Positions 17,439 through 27,074 are shown, counted from the stretch's first letter. The stretch is DNA of 64,000 nt from Myxococcales bacterium (GCA_016720545.1 JADKKK010000015.1:44872-108871); one strand, 5' to 3'. Program-made: numbers and translations. The notes: generated from the sequence alone by a model not told the origin.

Positions 17439-17441
17439 GGC

Positions 17442-18023
17442 TCAGTCCCCTTCCCGATCGGAGGTCTTGCGGGCCGGAAGCATCCTGGGGAGCGCGTCGC
17501 CCCCTCGCAGCTGCTGCACCATCACGCCTCCCACATGAAGGGCGAGCAGGCCGAGGAGCACGAACACGAGGACCTCGTGGGCCTCCCGTGACGCGACGTG
17601 CCCGAGATCGGGGACCGTGGCGATGTCCCCGCGAAGGTACGACGGCCACGCGGTTCGAAGGCCCGTGACGAAGCCGCTCAGCCCAATGCCGAAGGTCGTC
17701 GCGTAGAGGAGGCCGTGCACCACGCCCACGCCCCGGCGATGGACCGCGGGGAGCGGCAGCGGCGCGGGGCTCCGTCCGCGCGCTCGAACCACCAGGCGCG
17801 CCACGGTGAGGACCATGAGCGCCATGCCCGAGACCGTGTGCGATCTCGACAGGAGCAGTCGAAGACTCGAGTCCGGCGGGAGGTCCGACATGACGAGCCC
17901 CGCGCCGGCGAGGCCGAGGATCATCGCGGCCGAGGCCCAGTGGATCACGATGGTGGTCGTGGGCCATCGCTTGGGCTCGGTCGGTACCGAGGTGTCGGTG
18001 GGGTGCGAATCGCTCGGCTTCAT
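17442..18023 (-). CDS. Cytochrome b561-like membrane protein
   Basis: A 193-residue protein with four predicted helices and the histidines expected for two haem b groups: IHWAS near 28, SRSHTVSG near 60, VHGLLYATTFGIG near 105 and the pair EAHEVLVF / LLALHVGG near 150-162. This family moves electrons between quinol and periplasmic acceptors such as superoxide. It is coupled to tetR upstream (ATGA) and lies three bases before the adaptor gene, an unusual companion for a TetR-controlled exporter; it may answer redox stress from the exported compound. Confidence 0.85.
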   Translation of the reverse strand: MKPSDSHPTDTSVPTEPKRWPTTTIVIHWASAAMILGLAGAGLVMSDLPPDSSLRLLLSRSHTVSGMALMVLTVARLVVRARGRSPAPLPLPAVHRRGVGVVHGLLYATTFGIGLSGFVTGLRTAWPSYLRGDIATVPDLGHVASREAHEVLVFVLLGLLALHVGGVMVQQLRGGDALPRMLPARKTSDREGD

Positions 18024-18649
18024 GTGGACTTCCTCTTGTTACCTTTCGACCGGGGCGCCTTCGGAGCCGGGGGTCGCAGCAGCGTCAGCAGTCCCTCGCG
18101 TACGGTCCGGGCCTCGTCCCTGTGCTGCCTCGCGGTCGCGGTCGCCAGCGCGAGCATCTGCATGGTCCCCATCACGACGGTGGCGAGAGTGCCCGCGTCG
18201 AGGTCCGACCGGAGCTCGCCGGCCTCTTGCCCTTCTTGGACGGCGGCGCGGATGAACTCGCGAGTCTTCTGCCGGCAAGCAGCGAGCCGGGCCGATCCGC
18301 CCTCCGGGAGGGCGAGCAGGAATTGATCGGACAACATCAAACGTAGAATCCCGACTTGACTGCCCACGGCCACGGTGCGCGCTTCGATGAAGCGCTCCAG
18401 GCGCTCCCGCGGCAGAAGCTCGGGCGGCGGGTACGTCGCCTCGAGCACCGCCTCGACCCGACCGACGACGGCGTCGAGCACCGCCTCGAGCGAGGCGAAG
18501 TGGCGAAAGATGGCGCCGCTCGTGAGCCCGACCTGTTCGGCGAGGCTACGCGTGGTGAGCTCCGAGATGCCGCGCGTCGCGATGATGTGGAGCGCCGCGT
18601 CGGCGAGCTCGACCTGACGCAGTTCCGTGGAGCGACGAGCTTCAGCCAT
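18020..18649 (-). CDS. TetR-family transcriptional regulator
   Basis: A 209-residue regulator. The N-terminal helix-turn-helix reads ELTTRSLAEQVGLTSGAIFRHFASLEAVLDAV (about 30-60), followed by an all-helical ligand domain. It heads an overlapping operon with cytochrome b561 and an ABC exporter. Just upstream, at 18658-18675, lies a palindrome suited to autoregulation, and a near copy sits in the RND promoter region at 21840-21857. The ATG at 18649 fits family length; an in-frame ATG at 18667 would place the operator inside the gene. Confidence 0.88.
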   Translation of the reverse strand: MAEARRSTELRQVELADAALHIIATRGISELTTRSLAEQVGLTSGAIFRHFASLEAVLDAVVGRVEAVLEATYPPPELLPRERLERFIEARTVAVGSQVGILRLMLSDQFLLALPEGGSARLAACRQKTREFIRAAVQEGQEAGELRSDLDAGTLATVVMGTMQMLALATATARQHRDEARTVREGLLTLLRPPAPKAPRSKGNKRKST

Positions 18650-18657
18650 GCCAAGCA

Positions 18658-18675
18658 AAGTAATCAATTACTTAC
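18658..18675. promoter_or_regulatory. Probable TetR operator, AAGTAATCAATTACTTAC
   Basis: Within this AT-rich 18-mer, AAGTAAT-CA-ATTACTT is a perfect inverted repeat of seven-base arms. It lies nine bases upstream of the tetR ATG, in a genome where such AT-rich words are rare. It matches the site at 21840-21857 in 15 of 18 positions. Confidence 0.65.
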
Positions 18676-18814
18676 TGACGGTCAAGGGCCTTTCACGTCC
18701 GTCCGATAGGCCGCCGGGAGCGTCGCGCTGTCGTCGATCGTCGCGTGCCACACACGAATGCGGGGGAAAGGAACCGGATCCTTGCCCCCGCCCTGAGAGA
18801 CTCCTGCGATCCCG

Positions 18815-19516
18815 TCAAGGCCCGCGCTCCATGGCCGAATCGACGATGGCCTTGAACGACGCGGCGTCGAGGTGCTTCGGGGTGTAGCTCCCGCCAGCCG
18901 CCACGAGCTTCCCGTAGAACGAGCGGAGGTGGTTCCTCGAGCCGCGCGTGAGCGTGTCGTAGGTCGCGAGGACGTCCGCGTGCGTGACGTCCTTCTTCGC
19001 GAGCTCGATGTCGAAGATGTCGAGCTCCTCGATCTCGACGCCCACGGCGAGCGCGCTCAGGTTGGACCGAGCCCCCTCTGCCACGAGCGCGTCGTAGAGC
19101 GCCTGCAGCGTGGCGTTCGAGAATTTCCCTGGACCGTTCGTACCGACAGGGTCCGGCAGGCCATACCGGGTGAGCAGCGTGGCGATCGCGTCCATGTGGG
19201 TCTGCTCGCTCTTGCCGATGTTGGAGAAGAGCGGATCTTTGGCAGAGAGCGCGCCGTACACGTCCCTCGCGAGCTTCTCTTCTTCACGCGTGAAAGTGAG
19301 GGACTCGACCTCGCGAGAGGACAACGCGCCGACGGTCGGGCTCCCAGTCGCACCACCTTCCCCATCCCCGATCCCGGTCGCGCCAGCGTCCGCGCTCGAG
19401 TCCGGGCTCGCGGTCCCGTACGGGGAGGTAGCTCCGCCGGAAGGCGAGCTGCACCCCATCCAAACGAGCGCCCCGAGGCCCATCGCCAACGGTCCAAGTA
19501 CGCTGAGTGTTTTCAT
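18815..19516 (-). CDS. DUF2202 (ferritin-like) lipoprotein
   Basis: A 233-residue secreted protein. A signal peptide ends in a lipobox (WMGC), followed by a Gly/Ser/Asp linker to about residue 65. The DUF2202 domain then shows the characteristic EEEKLARDVYGALSAKDPLFSNIGKSEQTHMDAIATLLTRYG and DVLATYDTLTRGSRNHLRSFYGKL motifs. The Glu and His residues (EEEKLARD, SEQTHMDA, NHLRSF) are those expected of a ferritin-like four-helix bundle binding metal. The role is unknown; other members occur near metal or redox-stress genes, as here. Confidence 0.85.
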   Translation of the reverse strand: MKTLSVLGPLAMGLGALVWMGCSSPSGGATSPYGTASPDSSADAGATGIGDGEGGATGSPTVGALSSREVESLTFTREEEKLARDVYGALSAKDPLFSNIGKSEQTHMDAIATLLTRYGLPDPVGTNGPGKFSNATLQALYDALVAEGARSNLSALAVGVEIEELDIFDIELAKKDVTHADVLATYDTLTRGSRNHLRSFYGKLVAAGGSYTPKHLDAASFKAIVDSAMERGP

Positions 19517-19649
19517 GATTCCGTCGTCCCTTCCGCTTGGGTCCCGCCGCGACCTACGTCGATCGGAGCGGGGCCAAGTCGAGTGGCTTCGCGTTCTCGG
19601 GCGGGCCGCTCGTGGGAGCCAGCGGAGTGTCGTAGGGGTTCGGCGCCGA

Positions 19650-21195
19650 TCAGCGATCGTCGCCACGCGCATCGCGCCCGAGGGCGTGCTCCAGACGCAC
19701 CCGCGCGACCCGCGCGTCGATGCGCGCATTGAGGCGCTCGAGGCGTGCCCGCGTGAGGTCCGTCTCGGCGTCGGTGAGCATGGTCGACGTCGCCCGCCCG
19801 TTCGTGAACAGCTCGCGCGCTGTCCGGTACGCCTCCTCCGCGCTTGCGAGCTGACGCCTGCTGGAGTCGCCCGCAAAGTCCGCTTCGCGCACCGATTGAA
19901 AGGCCTGCGTGACCTCGAGCTCGATGCCATCGCGGATGGCGCCGCGCTGGGCCTCGATTCCCGAGACGCGGGCCTCCAGGTCGCGTGACGAGGCGAGCGC
20001 ACCGTAGGCGTCGTTCGGGGTCCAGGTGAGCTGCACGCCGAGCGCCCACGTGCCGAACCACTCGTTCGTCAGAGGAATGCGTCGGGGGTTTGGGTTCGAG
20101 TAGTTGGCCGTGCCGAAGCCGGCGAGCGACGGGTACGCCCCGCCGGCGAGTGCTCCCGCCTGTTTTCGGGCGGCCTCGGCGTTCGCGTCGATGCTGCGTA
20201 TCTCGTAGCGGCTCGCCTTCGCTTCGGCCACGAGCTGCGCGAGGCTCCCAACGAAGGGCGCGACCTCTGCGTCGCCGCTCTCGCCCGGCGCGAGCGCCTC
20301 ACCCTCCTTCGCGTGCATCGCGATCGCCACCTGCTTCTGCGTCAGCTCGGCGAGGTTCGCCGCGCGCTCCAAGGCGAGCTCGGCGCCCGCCACCGCGGTC
20401 TCGGCGCGGAGCGCGTCCGCCCGCGAGGCGTTCCCCGCGGCGACCTGGGTCTTCGCGTCCCGAAGGTGAGTCTTGACGGCCTCGAGGCTCTGCTTCGCGA
20501 CGACCGCGGCGCCCCGCGCGCGAAGCCACGCGTAGTATGCGAGCTTGCCCTCGGTCGCCGATCGGGACCGCGCGGCCACCAGGTCGTGTCGCGCGGCCTC
20601 GGCTCTTCGTCGCGGCGGAATACCCTTGGCTGATGCGCAGGAAGTAGTCCGATATCGGCACGACCAGCTGGGCCTCGAGGGTCCAGTTGTCGGGCACGAT
20701 GGGAAACGCGAGGCCGACCGCCTGGGTCGGCGTAGGGTTGGGGGTCCCCGCGGGCTGCGGGGTGCCGACGAGCGAGCCCTCTCCGAACGTGCGCGGGGTG
20801 AACTCCGACAGACGACTGTACGAAAACCTCGTCGAGAGACGCGGAAGGAAGGCGACCCACGCCTGGTCGACCCGCGCCGCGGCGGAGCGAACGGACTCCT
20901 GCGCGGCCTTCGCGACGTAGCTGGTCTCGGCGGCGCGGCGACCCACGATCTCCGCAGTGAGCGCGCCCGACGGGGCACCTCCCTCGAGCGCGAGCGGCGA
21001 GACCTCGGCGACGGGCGCGGCATCGGCGCGTGCGGGGGAGGCGGGCGGTGGAAGCACCGGCGTTGGCGAGCCCTGGGCCCGTGCGAGGCGACAGAGAGGG
21101 AGCGACGCGAACGCGAACGCGAGGGAGAGCAGCAGCCGGGCCGACCGGCGCGCTCCGACGAGACGGCACGATGGGGTGTCGTGGACCTGGGACAT
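19650..21195 (-). pseudogene. TolC-like outer-membrane factor, frameshifted
   Basis: Two frames join into one outer-membrane efflux protein of about 514 residues. The first runs from the ATG at 21195 (signal peptide, then PRLSTRFSYSRLSEF and LVVPISDYFLRISQGYSAATK). At about 20606 the frame changes, and homology continues with AEAARHDLVAARSRSATEGKLAYY through LTWTPNDAYGALASSRDLEARV to the stop at 19650. The long helical hairpins and repeated layout fit TolC/NodT trimers. One extra base in AAGAGCCGAG would explain the break. The rest of the sequence is well conserved, so a sequencing error is as likely as a true mutation. It follows the chalcone-isomerase-like gene by 13 bases and probably serves the divergent RND pump. 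Confidence 0.75.
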
Positions 21196-21208
21196 CGATC
21201 GAGCTCGC

Positions 21209-21760
21209 TCAGATCCTGCTGATCAGCGCGTCGCCGAGCTGCGGCTGATCGGTCTTGCCGAACCAAAGGCTCCACGTCGCGCGCATGAAGCCGAGCCCGC
21301 GGAGCGTGGCCGTTCCCCCGCCCTGGGTGGCCACCGTCGTGGCCTGGCTGGCCGAGTCGTACGAGATCGTGGTCACTTGCTTCTCCTTCAGGTCGGCGGT
21401 GAACACGGCCACGAAAGCGCCAATCGCCGCGGCGTCCGCGTAGCCGTTGAGCGCGTACGCGTCCCGGAACATCTTCTTGATCTTGTCCGCGCCGACGTCG
21501 CGCAACATCTGAAAGCTCAGGCGCTTCGGAGTATCCAGATCGATGACTGCCTGCTTCGACCTCGAAGAGGGCAGGGTCTTCATGAAGTGGTGAATCGTGT
21601 AGGCCCGGATCTCCACGAAGACGACGGTCTTCACCCGAACGCCAGAGCCGGTGTGGAACCATCCGTCACCTCCGGGTTCCAGGGCGTGCGCGGCGGCCCC
21701 CCACGCGCCGACCAGCGTCGAGGCACCCACGATCACCGCTTTTCGCCTGGAGAACTGCAT
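21209..21760 (-). CDS. Chalcone isomerase-like periplasmic protein
   Basis: A 183-residue exported protein with a signal sequence (AVIVGASTLVGAWGAAAHA) and the chalcone-isomerase-like pattern: HTGSGVRVKTVVFVEIRAYTIHHFM, LDTPKRLSFQMLRDVGADKIKKMFRDAY and a C-terminal GLGFMRATWSLWFGK. Bacterial members lack known isomerase activity and may bind fatty acids. The ATG at 21760 is preferred to 21778 because GGGAG lies eight bases before it. It is the first gene of a two-gene unit with the TolC-like factor, divergent from the RND operon. Confidence 0.75.
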   Translation of the reverse strand: MQFSRRKAVIVGASTLVGAWGAAAHALEPGGDGWFHTGSGVRVKTVVFVEIRAYTIHHFMKTLPSSRSKQAVIDLDTPKRLSFQMLRDVGADKIKKMFRDAYALNGYADAAAIGAFVAVFTADLKEKQVTTISYDSASQATTVATQGGGTATLRGLGFMRATWSLWFGKTDQPQLGDALISRI

Positions 21761-21839
21761 GACTACGCTCCCATTCATCGAGTCGAACCAACGAGAAGCT
21801 CGCGGGTCGTCTCCAAGTTATGCATTCGCCCTTGCAAGC

Positions 21840-21857
21840 AAGCAAGCATTTACTTAC
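21840..21857. promoter_or_regulatory. Second TetR operator-like site, AAGCAAGCATTTACTTAC
   Basis: This site differs from the site before tetR (18658-18675) at only three of 18 positions. It lies ten bases before the ATG of the RND operon at 21867 and in the shared promoter region of the divergent chalcone-isomerase-like/TolC unit. It suggests that the TetR at 18020 controls both efflux operons. Confidence 0.6.
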
Positions 21858-21866
21858 ATTTGAACG

Positions 21867-22295
21867 ATGAATACTTTACCGCAACCTCGGCGATGGACCT
21901 CCGCCACCTTTCTTGGCATCGCCGCGGTGGTCTTCGGGGCAGCGACCCTCAAGGAAGGAGGGGGCGTGCTCTTCGGTGACGCGGCCACACGCCTCGCGGC
22001 GGGGCACTACGTCCCCTTCGTGCTGTGGGTGAACTTCGTTTCGGGCTTCGTCTACGTGGTCGCGGGCGTCGGAATCGCGCTCGGCCGTCTCTGGGGCGCG
22101 AGGCTCGGTGCCGCGCTCGCGGTCGTCAGCGCCGTGACGTTCGCCGCTCTTGGCGCACACATTGCGTTCGGTGGAGCCTTCGAGTCACGCACCGTCATGG
22201 CGATGACGCTGCGATCGCTCTTCTGGGTCGCGGCGACCTGGCGAGCTTACGCGTGCATGGACGGCGGCTCACGCGGTCGGCGGTCGGCGCGATGA
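21867..22295 (+). CDS. Small four-helix membrane protein
   Basis: A 142-residue protein with four hydrophobic segments (ATFLGIAAVVFGAATL, YVPFVLWVNFVSGFVYVVAGVGIAL, LGAALAVVSAVTFAALGAHIAF, MTLRSLFWVAATWRAYA). No catalytic motif or family is recognised beyond a general resemblance to uncharacterised membrane proteins that precede efflux genes. It is the first gene of the RND operon; its stop lies 18 bases before the chosen start of the adaptor. Confidence 0.7.
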   Translation: MNTLPQPRRWTSATFLGIAAVVFGAATLKEGGGVLFGDAATRLAAGHYVPFVLWVNFVSGFVYVVAGVGIALGRLWGARLGAALAVVSAVTFAALGAHIAFGGAFESRTVMAMTLRSLFWVAATWRAYACMDGGSRGRRSAR

Positions 22296-22315
22296 AAACC
22301 TCGGAAGGGTCGATC

Positions 22316-23458
22316 ATGCGAAAATTCATCTTCTCCTTCGCCATCGTCGTGATGGCGGGCCTGACCACCGGGTGCGCCAAGCGAGAGCCCGGCCCGCCGC
22401 CAGGGCCGCGCGCCGTTCGCGTCGCGCTGGCTCGCACCGAGTCGGCAGCCACCGGGGGCTCCTACGCCGGCTCGCTGGAGCCTCGCACGAGGCTCAATCT
22501 GGCCTTCGGCGTCCCCGGGCGAGTTCGCTCACTCGGTTCCGTGAGGGACGGAGGCAAGGAGCGCCCCTTGCGCGAGGGAGACCGCGTGACGAAGGGCCAG
22601 GTGTTGGCGCTCCTCGACGACTCGGATCTCCAGCACCAGGCGGCGTCCTCGTCGCTCGCGATGAGCACGGCCTCCGCCGATCTGGCCTCGTCGGAGGCCT
22701 CGCTCGCGCAGGCCGAGGCTGACCTTGTGCGCGCGCGAGGGCTCGCGGCGAGCGGCGCGGTGCCCGGAGCCGAGCTCGAGCGCGCCGAGACCCTCGCAAA
22801 GGCGGCGAGAGGTCGCACGGCCGCCTTGCGCGCACAAAAAGGCTCTCGAGGCGAGCAGGTCGCCATCGCGCGCCGCGCCGCCTCCGACGCTCGACTGCTC
22901 AGCCCGATCGAAGGCGTCATTGCGCGCCGCATGGTCGACGCCGGCGAGAGTGTCGGGCCATCGACGATTGCCTTCACTGTCATCGACACGAGGGAGATGA
23001 AGCTCGTCTTCGGCGTGCCCGACACGAGAATTGGCGCCGTCCACCCGAACGATCTGGTGCCGGTGCACGCGGAGGCCCGTGGCGCAGCCCCGCTCGCCGG
23101 TCGGGTCGTGGCGATCCAGCCTGTCGCCGATCCCACACTTCGCACGTTCGCGGTCGAGGTCGCCGTGGACAACGCAGGCGGCGAGCTTCGGGCCGGAATG
23201 GTCGCGAGCGCGAGCCTCGGCACCGACGGCGGGCCCCCCGCGCTGCTCGTGCCACTTCGCTCGATCGTCCGAAGGCTCGATGGCAAGCTTGGGGTCTTCC
23301 GAGTCGAACGTGACGTCGGGCGCGACGTGGCGGTCGAGCTGGGAGACCTCGTAGGCAACGATGTCGTCGTCCGCGCAGGCCTCGCGACGGGAGACCGCGT
23401 CGTGACCGACGGCGCCCCCCTGCTCAAGGACGGCGAGCGCGTCGAGGTGCTTCCATGA
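22316..23458 (+). CDS. RND efflux adaptor (membrane fusion lipoprotein)
   Basis: A 380-residue adaptor. The signal peptide ends in a lipobox (TTGC, Cys21), so it is lipid-anchored. Lipoyl halves (LEPRTRLNLAFGVPGRVRSL ... EGDRVTKGQVLALLDDSDL and DARLLSPIEGVIARRMVDAGESVGPST) flank a coiled-coil hairpin, followed by the beta-barrel and membrane-proximal domains. The ATG at 22316 is preferred to 22292 because of GGAAGGG seven bases before it. Its end overlaps the pump gene (ATGA). Confidence 0.88.
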   Translation: MRKFIFSFAIVVMAGLTTGCAKREPGPPPGPRAVRVALARTESAATGGSYAGSLEPRTRLNLAFGVPGRVRSLGSVRDGGKERPLREGDRVTKGQVLALLDDSDLQHQAASSSLAMSTASADLASSEASLAQAEADLVRARGLAASGAVPGAELERAETLAKAARGRTAALRAQKGSRGEQVAIARRAASDARLLSPIEGVIARRMVDAGESVGPSTIAFTVIDTREMKLVFGVPDTRIGAVHPNDLVPVHAEARGAAPLAGRVVAIQPVADPTLRTFAVEVAVDNAGGELRAGMVASASLGTDGGPPALLVPLRSIVRRLDGKLGVFRVERDVGRDVAVELGDLVGNDVVVRAGLATGDRVVTDGAPLLKDGERVEVLP

Positions 23459-26400
23459 ACCTCTCTCGGCTGTTCGTCGAAAAGCGGCAGGTCGCGTGGG
23501 TCGCGCTGATCGCGACTCTCCTCTGGGGCATCGTCGCCTATGGGCGCCTGCCACAACGAAAAGACCCCGAGATCGTGATCAAGACCGCGGTCATCACGAT
23601 CGTGTGGCCCGGCGCGAACGCCCAGGATGTCGAGCAGCTCGTGACCCGCGCGGTCGAGCAGACGGCGCGACAGGTCCCGAAGGTCGACAAGGTCGTCTCC
23701 ACGACACGCACCGGAATCTCCACGGTGTTCGTCACGCTCGAGGACACCGCCAGACGTTCGGACGTCGACGTGGCGTGGGCCGACCTCCGCGCGCGCGTCG
23801 ACCTCCTCGCGGCGAAGCTCCCGGTCGGGACGGCCGCGCCGCTCGTGAACACGAGCTTCGGCGACACCGCCACGATGGTCTTCAGCGTGGCCAGCCCGCT
23901 CGTCGACGACATCGAGCTCGACATTCGCGCCGATGCGATTCGGCAGGCGATCGCCGCACGCCGGGCCCTCCGACCCAATGGCAAGGATCGCGTGGCGACG
24001 GTGTTCCTTCCTGCCGACGGCCTGCCGCGCGCGTCGGTGGCCTCGGCGGTGGATCGTTACTTGGCACTCGGCGTCGAGCGGCGCGTGCTCGTCGATGCGG
24101 AGATCGTTCGTGGCTCGAGCTTCATCGCCGTCGATGCGGCAGAGGCGAACGACGAGGCGCTCCGCGAGCTCCTCGCGGACTTCCGGGCGAACGCCCTGGG
24201 GGGCGAGGTGCCCCATCCCGACGCCTGGGGAGCCATCCACGTGCGAGGTCTCGACGAGCTCCGTCCGAAGCTCGCCCTGGCTGCGCACGAGAAGTACGGC
24301 TATCGACAGCTCGACGACTTCACGGCGGCGATGCGCGACGAGCTCGCTCGCGTCCCCGAGGTCGCTCGCGTGGAGCGCTACGGCGTCGTCCCGGAGGTGG
24401 TCTATCTCCTCTACGCCCAGGAGCGGCTCGCGGCTTTCGGACTTCAACCGGCGCAAATTTCCCTGGCCCTCAGGGCGCGAAACCCGAGCATGCCAGGCGG
24501 CGCGATTGGCACCGGGTATCGGGCCGTGCTCGTCGATCCGTCCGGCTCGGTCACCCGCCTCGACGAGCTGCTCGACGCGGTCGTCGGCACCAGCAAGGAG
24601 GGCCGCCCCGTCTACCTCCGGGACGTGGCAGACGTGCACCGCACGTACGAGACGCCGGCGTCGGACGCGAGCTGGCTCACCTGGCGCGACGACCACGGCT
24701 GGCACCGAACACGATCCGTCGCGGTCGCCGTCCAGGTGCGCTCGGGCGTCCAAGCGACGGCGGTCGGGATCAAGCTCGACGCGGTGGTCGCGGGGGTCAT
24801 GAGCACGCTGCCCAGCGATCTTGTCCTTCGCAAGACGAGTGATCAGCCTGCGCTCGTGCGCGAGAAGATCGGGGACTTCCTTCGCGCGCTCGGAGAGGCC
24901 ATCGCGATCGTCATCGCCATCGCGTTGGTCTTCATGGAGCGCCGAAGCGCGCTGTTGGTCGCGGCGAGTATTCCGCTCACGCTCGCGCTCACGTTCGGGC
25001 TCATGGCGCTGTTCGGTCTCGATCTGCAGCAAGTGTCGATCGCGGCGCTCATCATCTCGCTCGGGCTCTTGGTCGACGATCCGGTCATTGCCGGCGACGC
25101 CATCAATAGGGAGCTCGCGGCGGGGAGCACGCGGGAGCGCGCTGCCTGGGAGGGTCCGACGAAGCTCGCGAAGGCGATCCTCTACGCGACGCTCACCAAC
25201 ATCGTCGCCTTTGCGCCCCTGCTGCTCGTCACCGGAAGCATGGGGGAGTTCATTTACTCGCTCCCGATGGTCGTCGTCCTGTCGCTCGTCTCGAGTCGCA
25301 TCGTGTCGATGACCTTCATGCCCCTTCTCGGGTATTACCTTCTTCGAGGCCAGAAGGGCTATGAGGCGGCGCTCCAAGGCACCGGGACGGCCGCGCGGTT
25401 CGCGCGCGGGTACAATCGGGCGACCGAGTGGGTGCTCGAGCACAAGGGCAAGAGCATCGTCGGCTTCCTGCTCTTTCTCGTCGTCGGGCTGGCACCCGCA
25501 TCCCAGATTCGCACGCAGTTCTTCCCCGAGGAGGCCCTCGAGCGATTCTACGTGCACGTGCGCTTGCCCGAGGGGTCCGACGTTCGCGCGACGGCCGCCG
25601 CCGCGCAAGAGGCCGAGACCGCGGTCGTCGAGAGCGAAGGCGAGCGCGTGGAGCAAGTGACCACGTTCGTCGGGAACGGCGGCCCTCGCTGGTGGAGCAA
25701 CGTCAGCCCGGAGCCCAAGAACCCTGCCTACGCCCTGCTCATCGTCAAGGCGCGGCACGCCGACGACTCGATGGCCATGATTGGCCGACTCCAGCGATTC
25801 CTACGAGGTCGCGTCGCGGGGGCGCGGACGGAGGTCTACCGCGTCTCGTCGGGAAAACCCGCCGTCACACCGGTGGAGGTTCGCGTCGCCGGCCCGGACG
25901 TAGCGGAGCTGCGCAGGCTCGCCGAGCAGGTGAAAGACGCCCTGCGGGCCTCCCCGCGCACGTACGATGCGGGCGACGACTGGGGGGCGGACAACCTCAA
26001 GTTGACGGTGAAGATCGACGTGGCACGAGCTGCGAGCGCTCGGGTCTCCAACGCGGACATCGCCTCGGCGTCCGCGATGGCGTTCTCGGGCGCGAAGGTC
26101 ACCTCGCTGCGGGAGCAAGATCGCCTGATCGACGTCGTCATGCGCCTTCGACCGACGGAGCGCAGGGATCCCTCGCGCCTGCGCAATCTGTACGTGTGGA
26201 GCACACAGACGGGAATGGCGGTTCCGATCGAGCAGGTCGCCCGGCTCAGCACCGAGTTCGAGCCACAAAAAATCGTCCGCCAAGATCTCGAGCGAACGAT
26301 CACCGTGGGGGCGGTCACCAAAGACGGCGAGCTCGCCTCCGCGCTCTTCGCCGACGCCAAGCCAGCCATCGATCGCATCAAGCTCCCCCCTGGCTATTCC

Positions 26401-26973
26401 ATGACCTTCGGCGGCGAGCAGGAGATGCAGGCGAAGGCGTTCGCGTCGGTGAGCATCGCGCTCAAGGTGAGCGTGGCGCTGATCTTCCTCACTCTCGTGT
26501 GGCAGTTCGCGAACGTGTTCAAGCCGCTCATCGTCTTCGCCGCGATTCCGTTCGGCATGGTGGGGGTCGTGCTCGGGCTGGTCGTGACCAAGACGAACTT
26601 CGGCTTCATGGCCTTTCTCGGCGTGACGAGCCTGATCGGCGTCATCGTCAGTCACATCATCGTGCTCTTCGACTTCATCGAAGAGGCCCGAGAGCACGGC
26701 ACGGAGCTTCACCGGGCCGTCATCGACGCCGGACTGGTACGCCTGCGCCCCGTGCTCGTGACCGTGCTCGCGACGGTCGGCGGTCTGGTGCCCCTCGCTC
26801 TCGAAGGTGGCCCCATGTGGCGACAGCTCGTCTACGTCCAGATCGGGGGGCTTCTGCTCGCGACGCTGGTCACGAAGGGCGTAGTTCCGCTCCTCTACGT
26901 GCTGTTCGTGGAGACGCTGCACCTCGTCGAGTGGAAGAACGAACAACCCCACGACACCGGTGGTGGCCAGTGA
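23455..26973 (+). CDS. RND efflux pump
   Basis: A 1172-residue inner-membrane proton antiporter of the HAE1/AcrB-like group, somewhat longer than the usual 1030-1050. TM1 follows SRLFVEKRQVAWVALIATLLWG; helices 2-6 lie around 475-610, including TM4 with the proton-relay pair in SLGLLVDDPVIAGDAINRE; helices 8-12 cluster at the C-terminus (VSVALIFLTLVWQFANVF ... GVTSLIGVIVSHIIVLFDFIEEARE). Two large periplasmic loops are present. With the adaptor and the divergent TolC-like factor it forms a complete tripartite pump; the TetR operator upstream suggests induction by a small toxic molecule. Confidence 0.93.
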   Translation: MNLSRLFVEKRQVAWVALIATLLWGIVAYGRLPQRKDPEIVIKTAVITIVWPGANAQDVEQLVTRAVEQTARQVPKVDKVVSTTRTGISTVFVTLEDTARRSDVDVAWADLRARVDLLAAKLPVGTAAPLVNTSFGDTATMVFSVASPLVDDIELDIRADAIRQAIAARRALRPNGKDRVATVFLPADGLPRASVASAVDRYLALGVERRVLVDAEIVRGSSFIAVDAAEANDEALRELLADFRANALGGEVPHPDAWGAIHVRGLDELRPKLALAAHEKYGYRQLDDFTAAMRDELARVPEVARVERYGVVPEVVYLLYAQERLAAFGLQPAQISLALRARNPSMPGGAIGTGYRAVLVDPSGSVTRLDELLDAVVGTSKEGRPVYLRDVADVHRTYETPASDASWLTWRDDHGWHRTRSVAVAVQVRSGVQATAVGIKLDAVVAGVMSTLPSDLVLRKTSDQPALVREKIGDFLRALGEAIAIVIAIALVFMERRSALLVAASIPLTLALTFGLMALFGLDLQQVSIAALIISLGLLVDDPVIAGDAINRELAAGSTRERAAWEGPTKLAKAILYATLTNIVAFAPLLLVTGSMGEFIYSLPMVVVLSLVSSRIVSMTFMPLLGYYLLRGQKGYEAALQGTGTAARFARGYNRATEWVLEHKGKSIVGFLLFLVVGLAPASQIRTQFFPEEALERFYVHVRLPEGSDVRATAAAAQEAETAVVESEGERVEQVTTFVGNGGPRWWSNVSPEPKNPAYALLIVKARHADDSMAMIGRLQRFLRGRVAGARTEVYRVSSGKPAVTPVEVRVAGPDVAELRRLAEQVKDALRASPRTYDAGDDWGADNLKLTVKIDVARAASARVSNADIASASAMAFSGAKVTSLREQDRLIDVVMRLRPTERRDPSRLRNLYVWSTQTGMAVPIEQVARLSTEFEPQKIVRQDLERTITVGAVTKDGELASALFADAKPAIDRIKLPPGYSMTFGGEQEMQAKAFASVSIALKVSVALIFLTLVWQFANVFKPLIVFAAIPFGMVGVVLGLVVTKTNFGFMAFLGVTSLIGVIVSHIIVLFDFIEEAREHGTELHRAVIDAGLVRLRPVLVTVLATVGGLVPLALEGGPMWRQLVYVQIGGLLLATLVTKGVVPLLYVLFVETLHLVEWKNEQPHDTGGGQ

Positions 26974-27074
26974 GACGAGCGGCTCGAGCGCGCCCAGTGC
27001 AGCAGGGTCCTTCCGGCCATCCACGTACAGGCCCCGGCCACCGGCGGGTGACGACGCCTCGGCCTCGCCCGTGC

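Noticed and set aside
22462..25758. A 1098-codon minus-strand frame over the RND genes
   Set aside because: Composition is His/Arg/Glu-rich shadow sequence, antisense to a well supported RND adaptor and pump.
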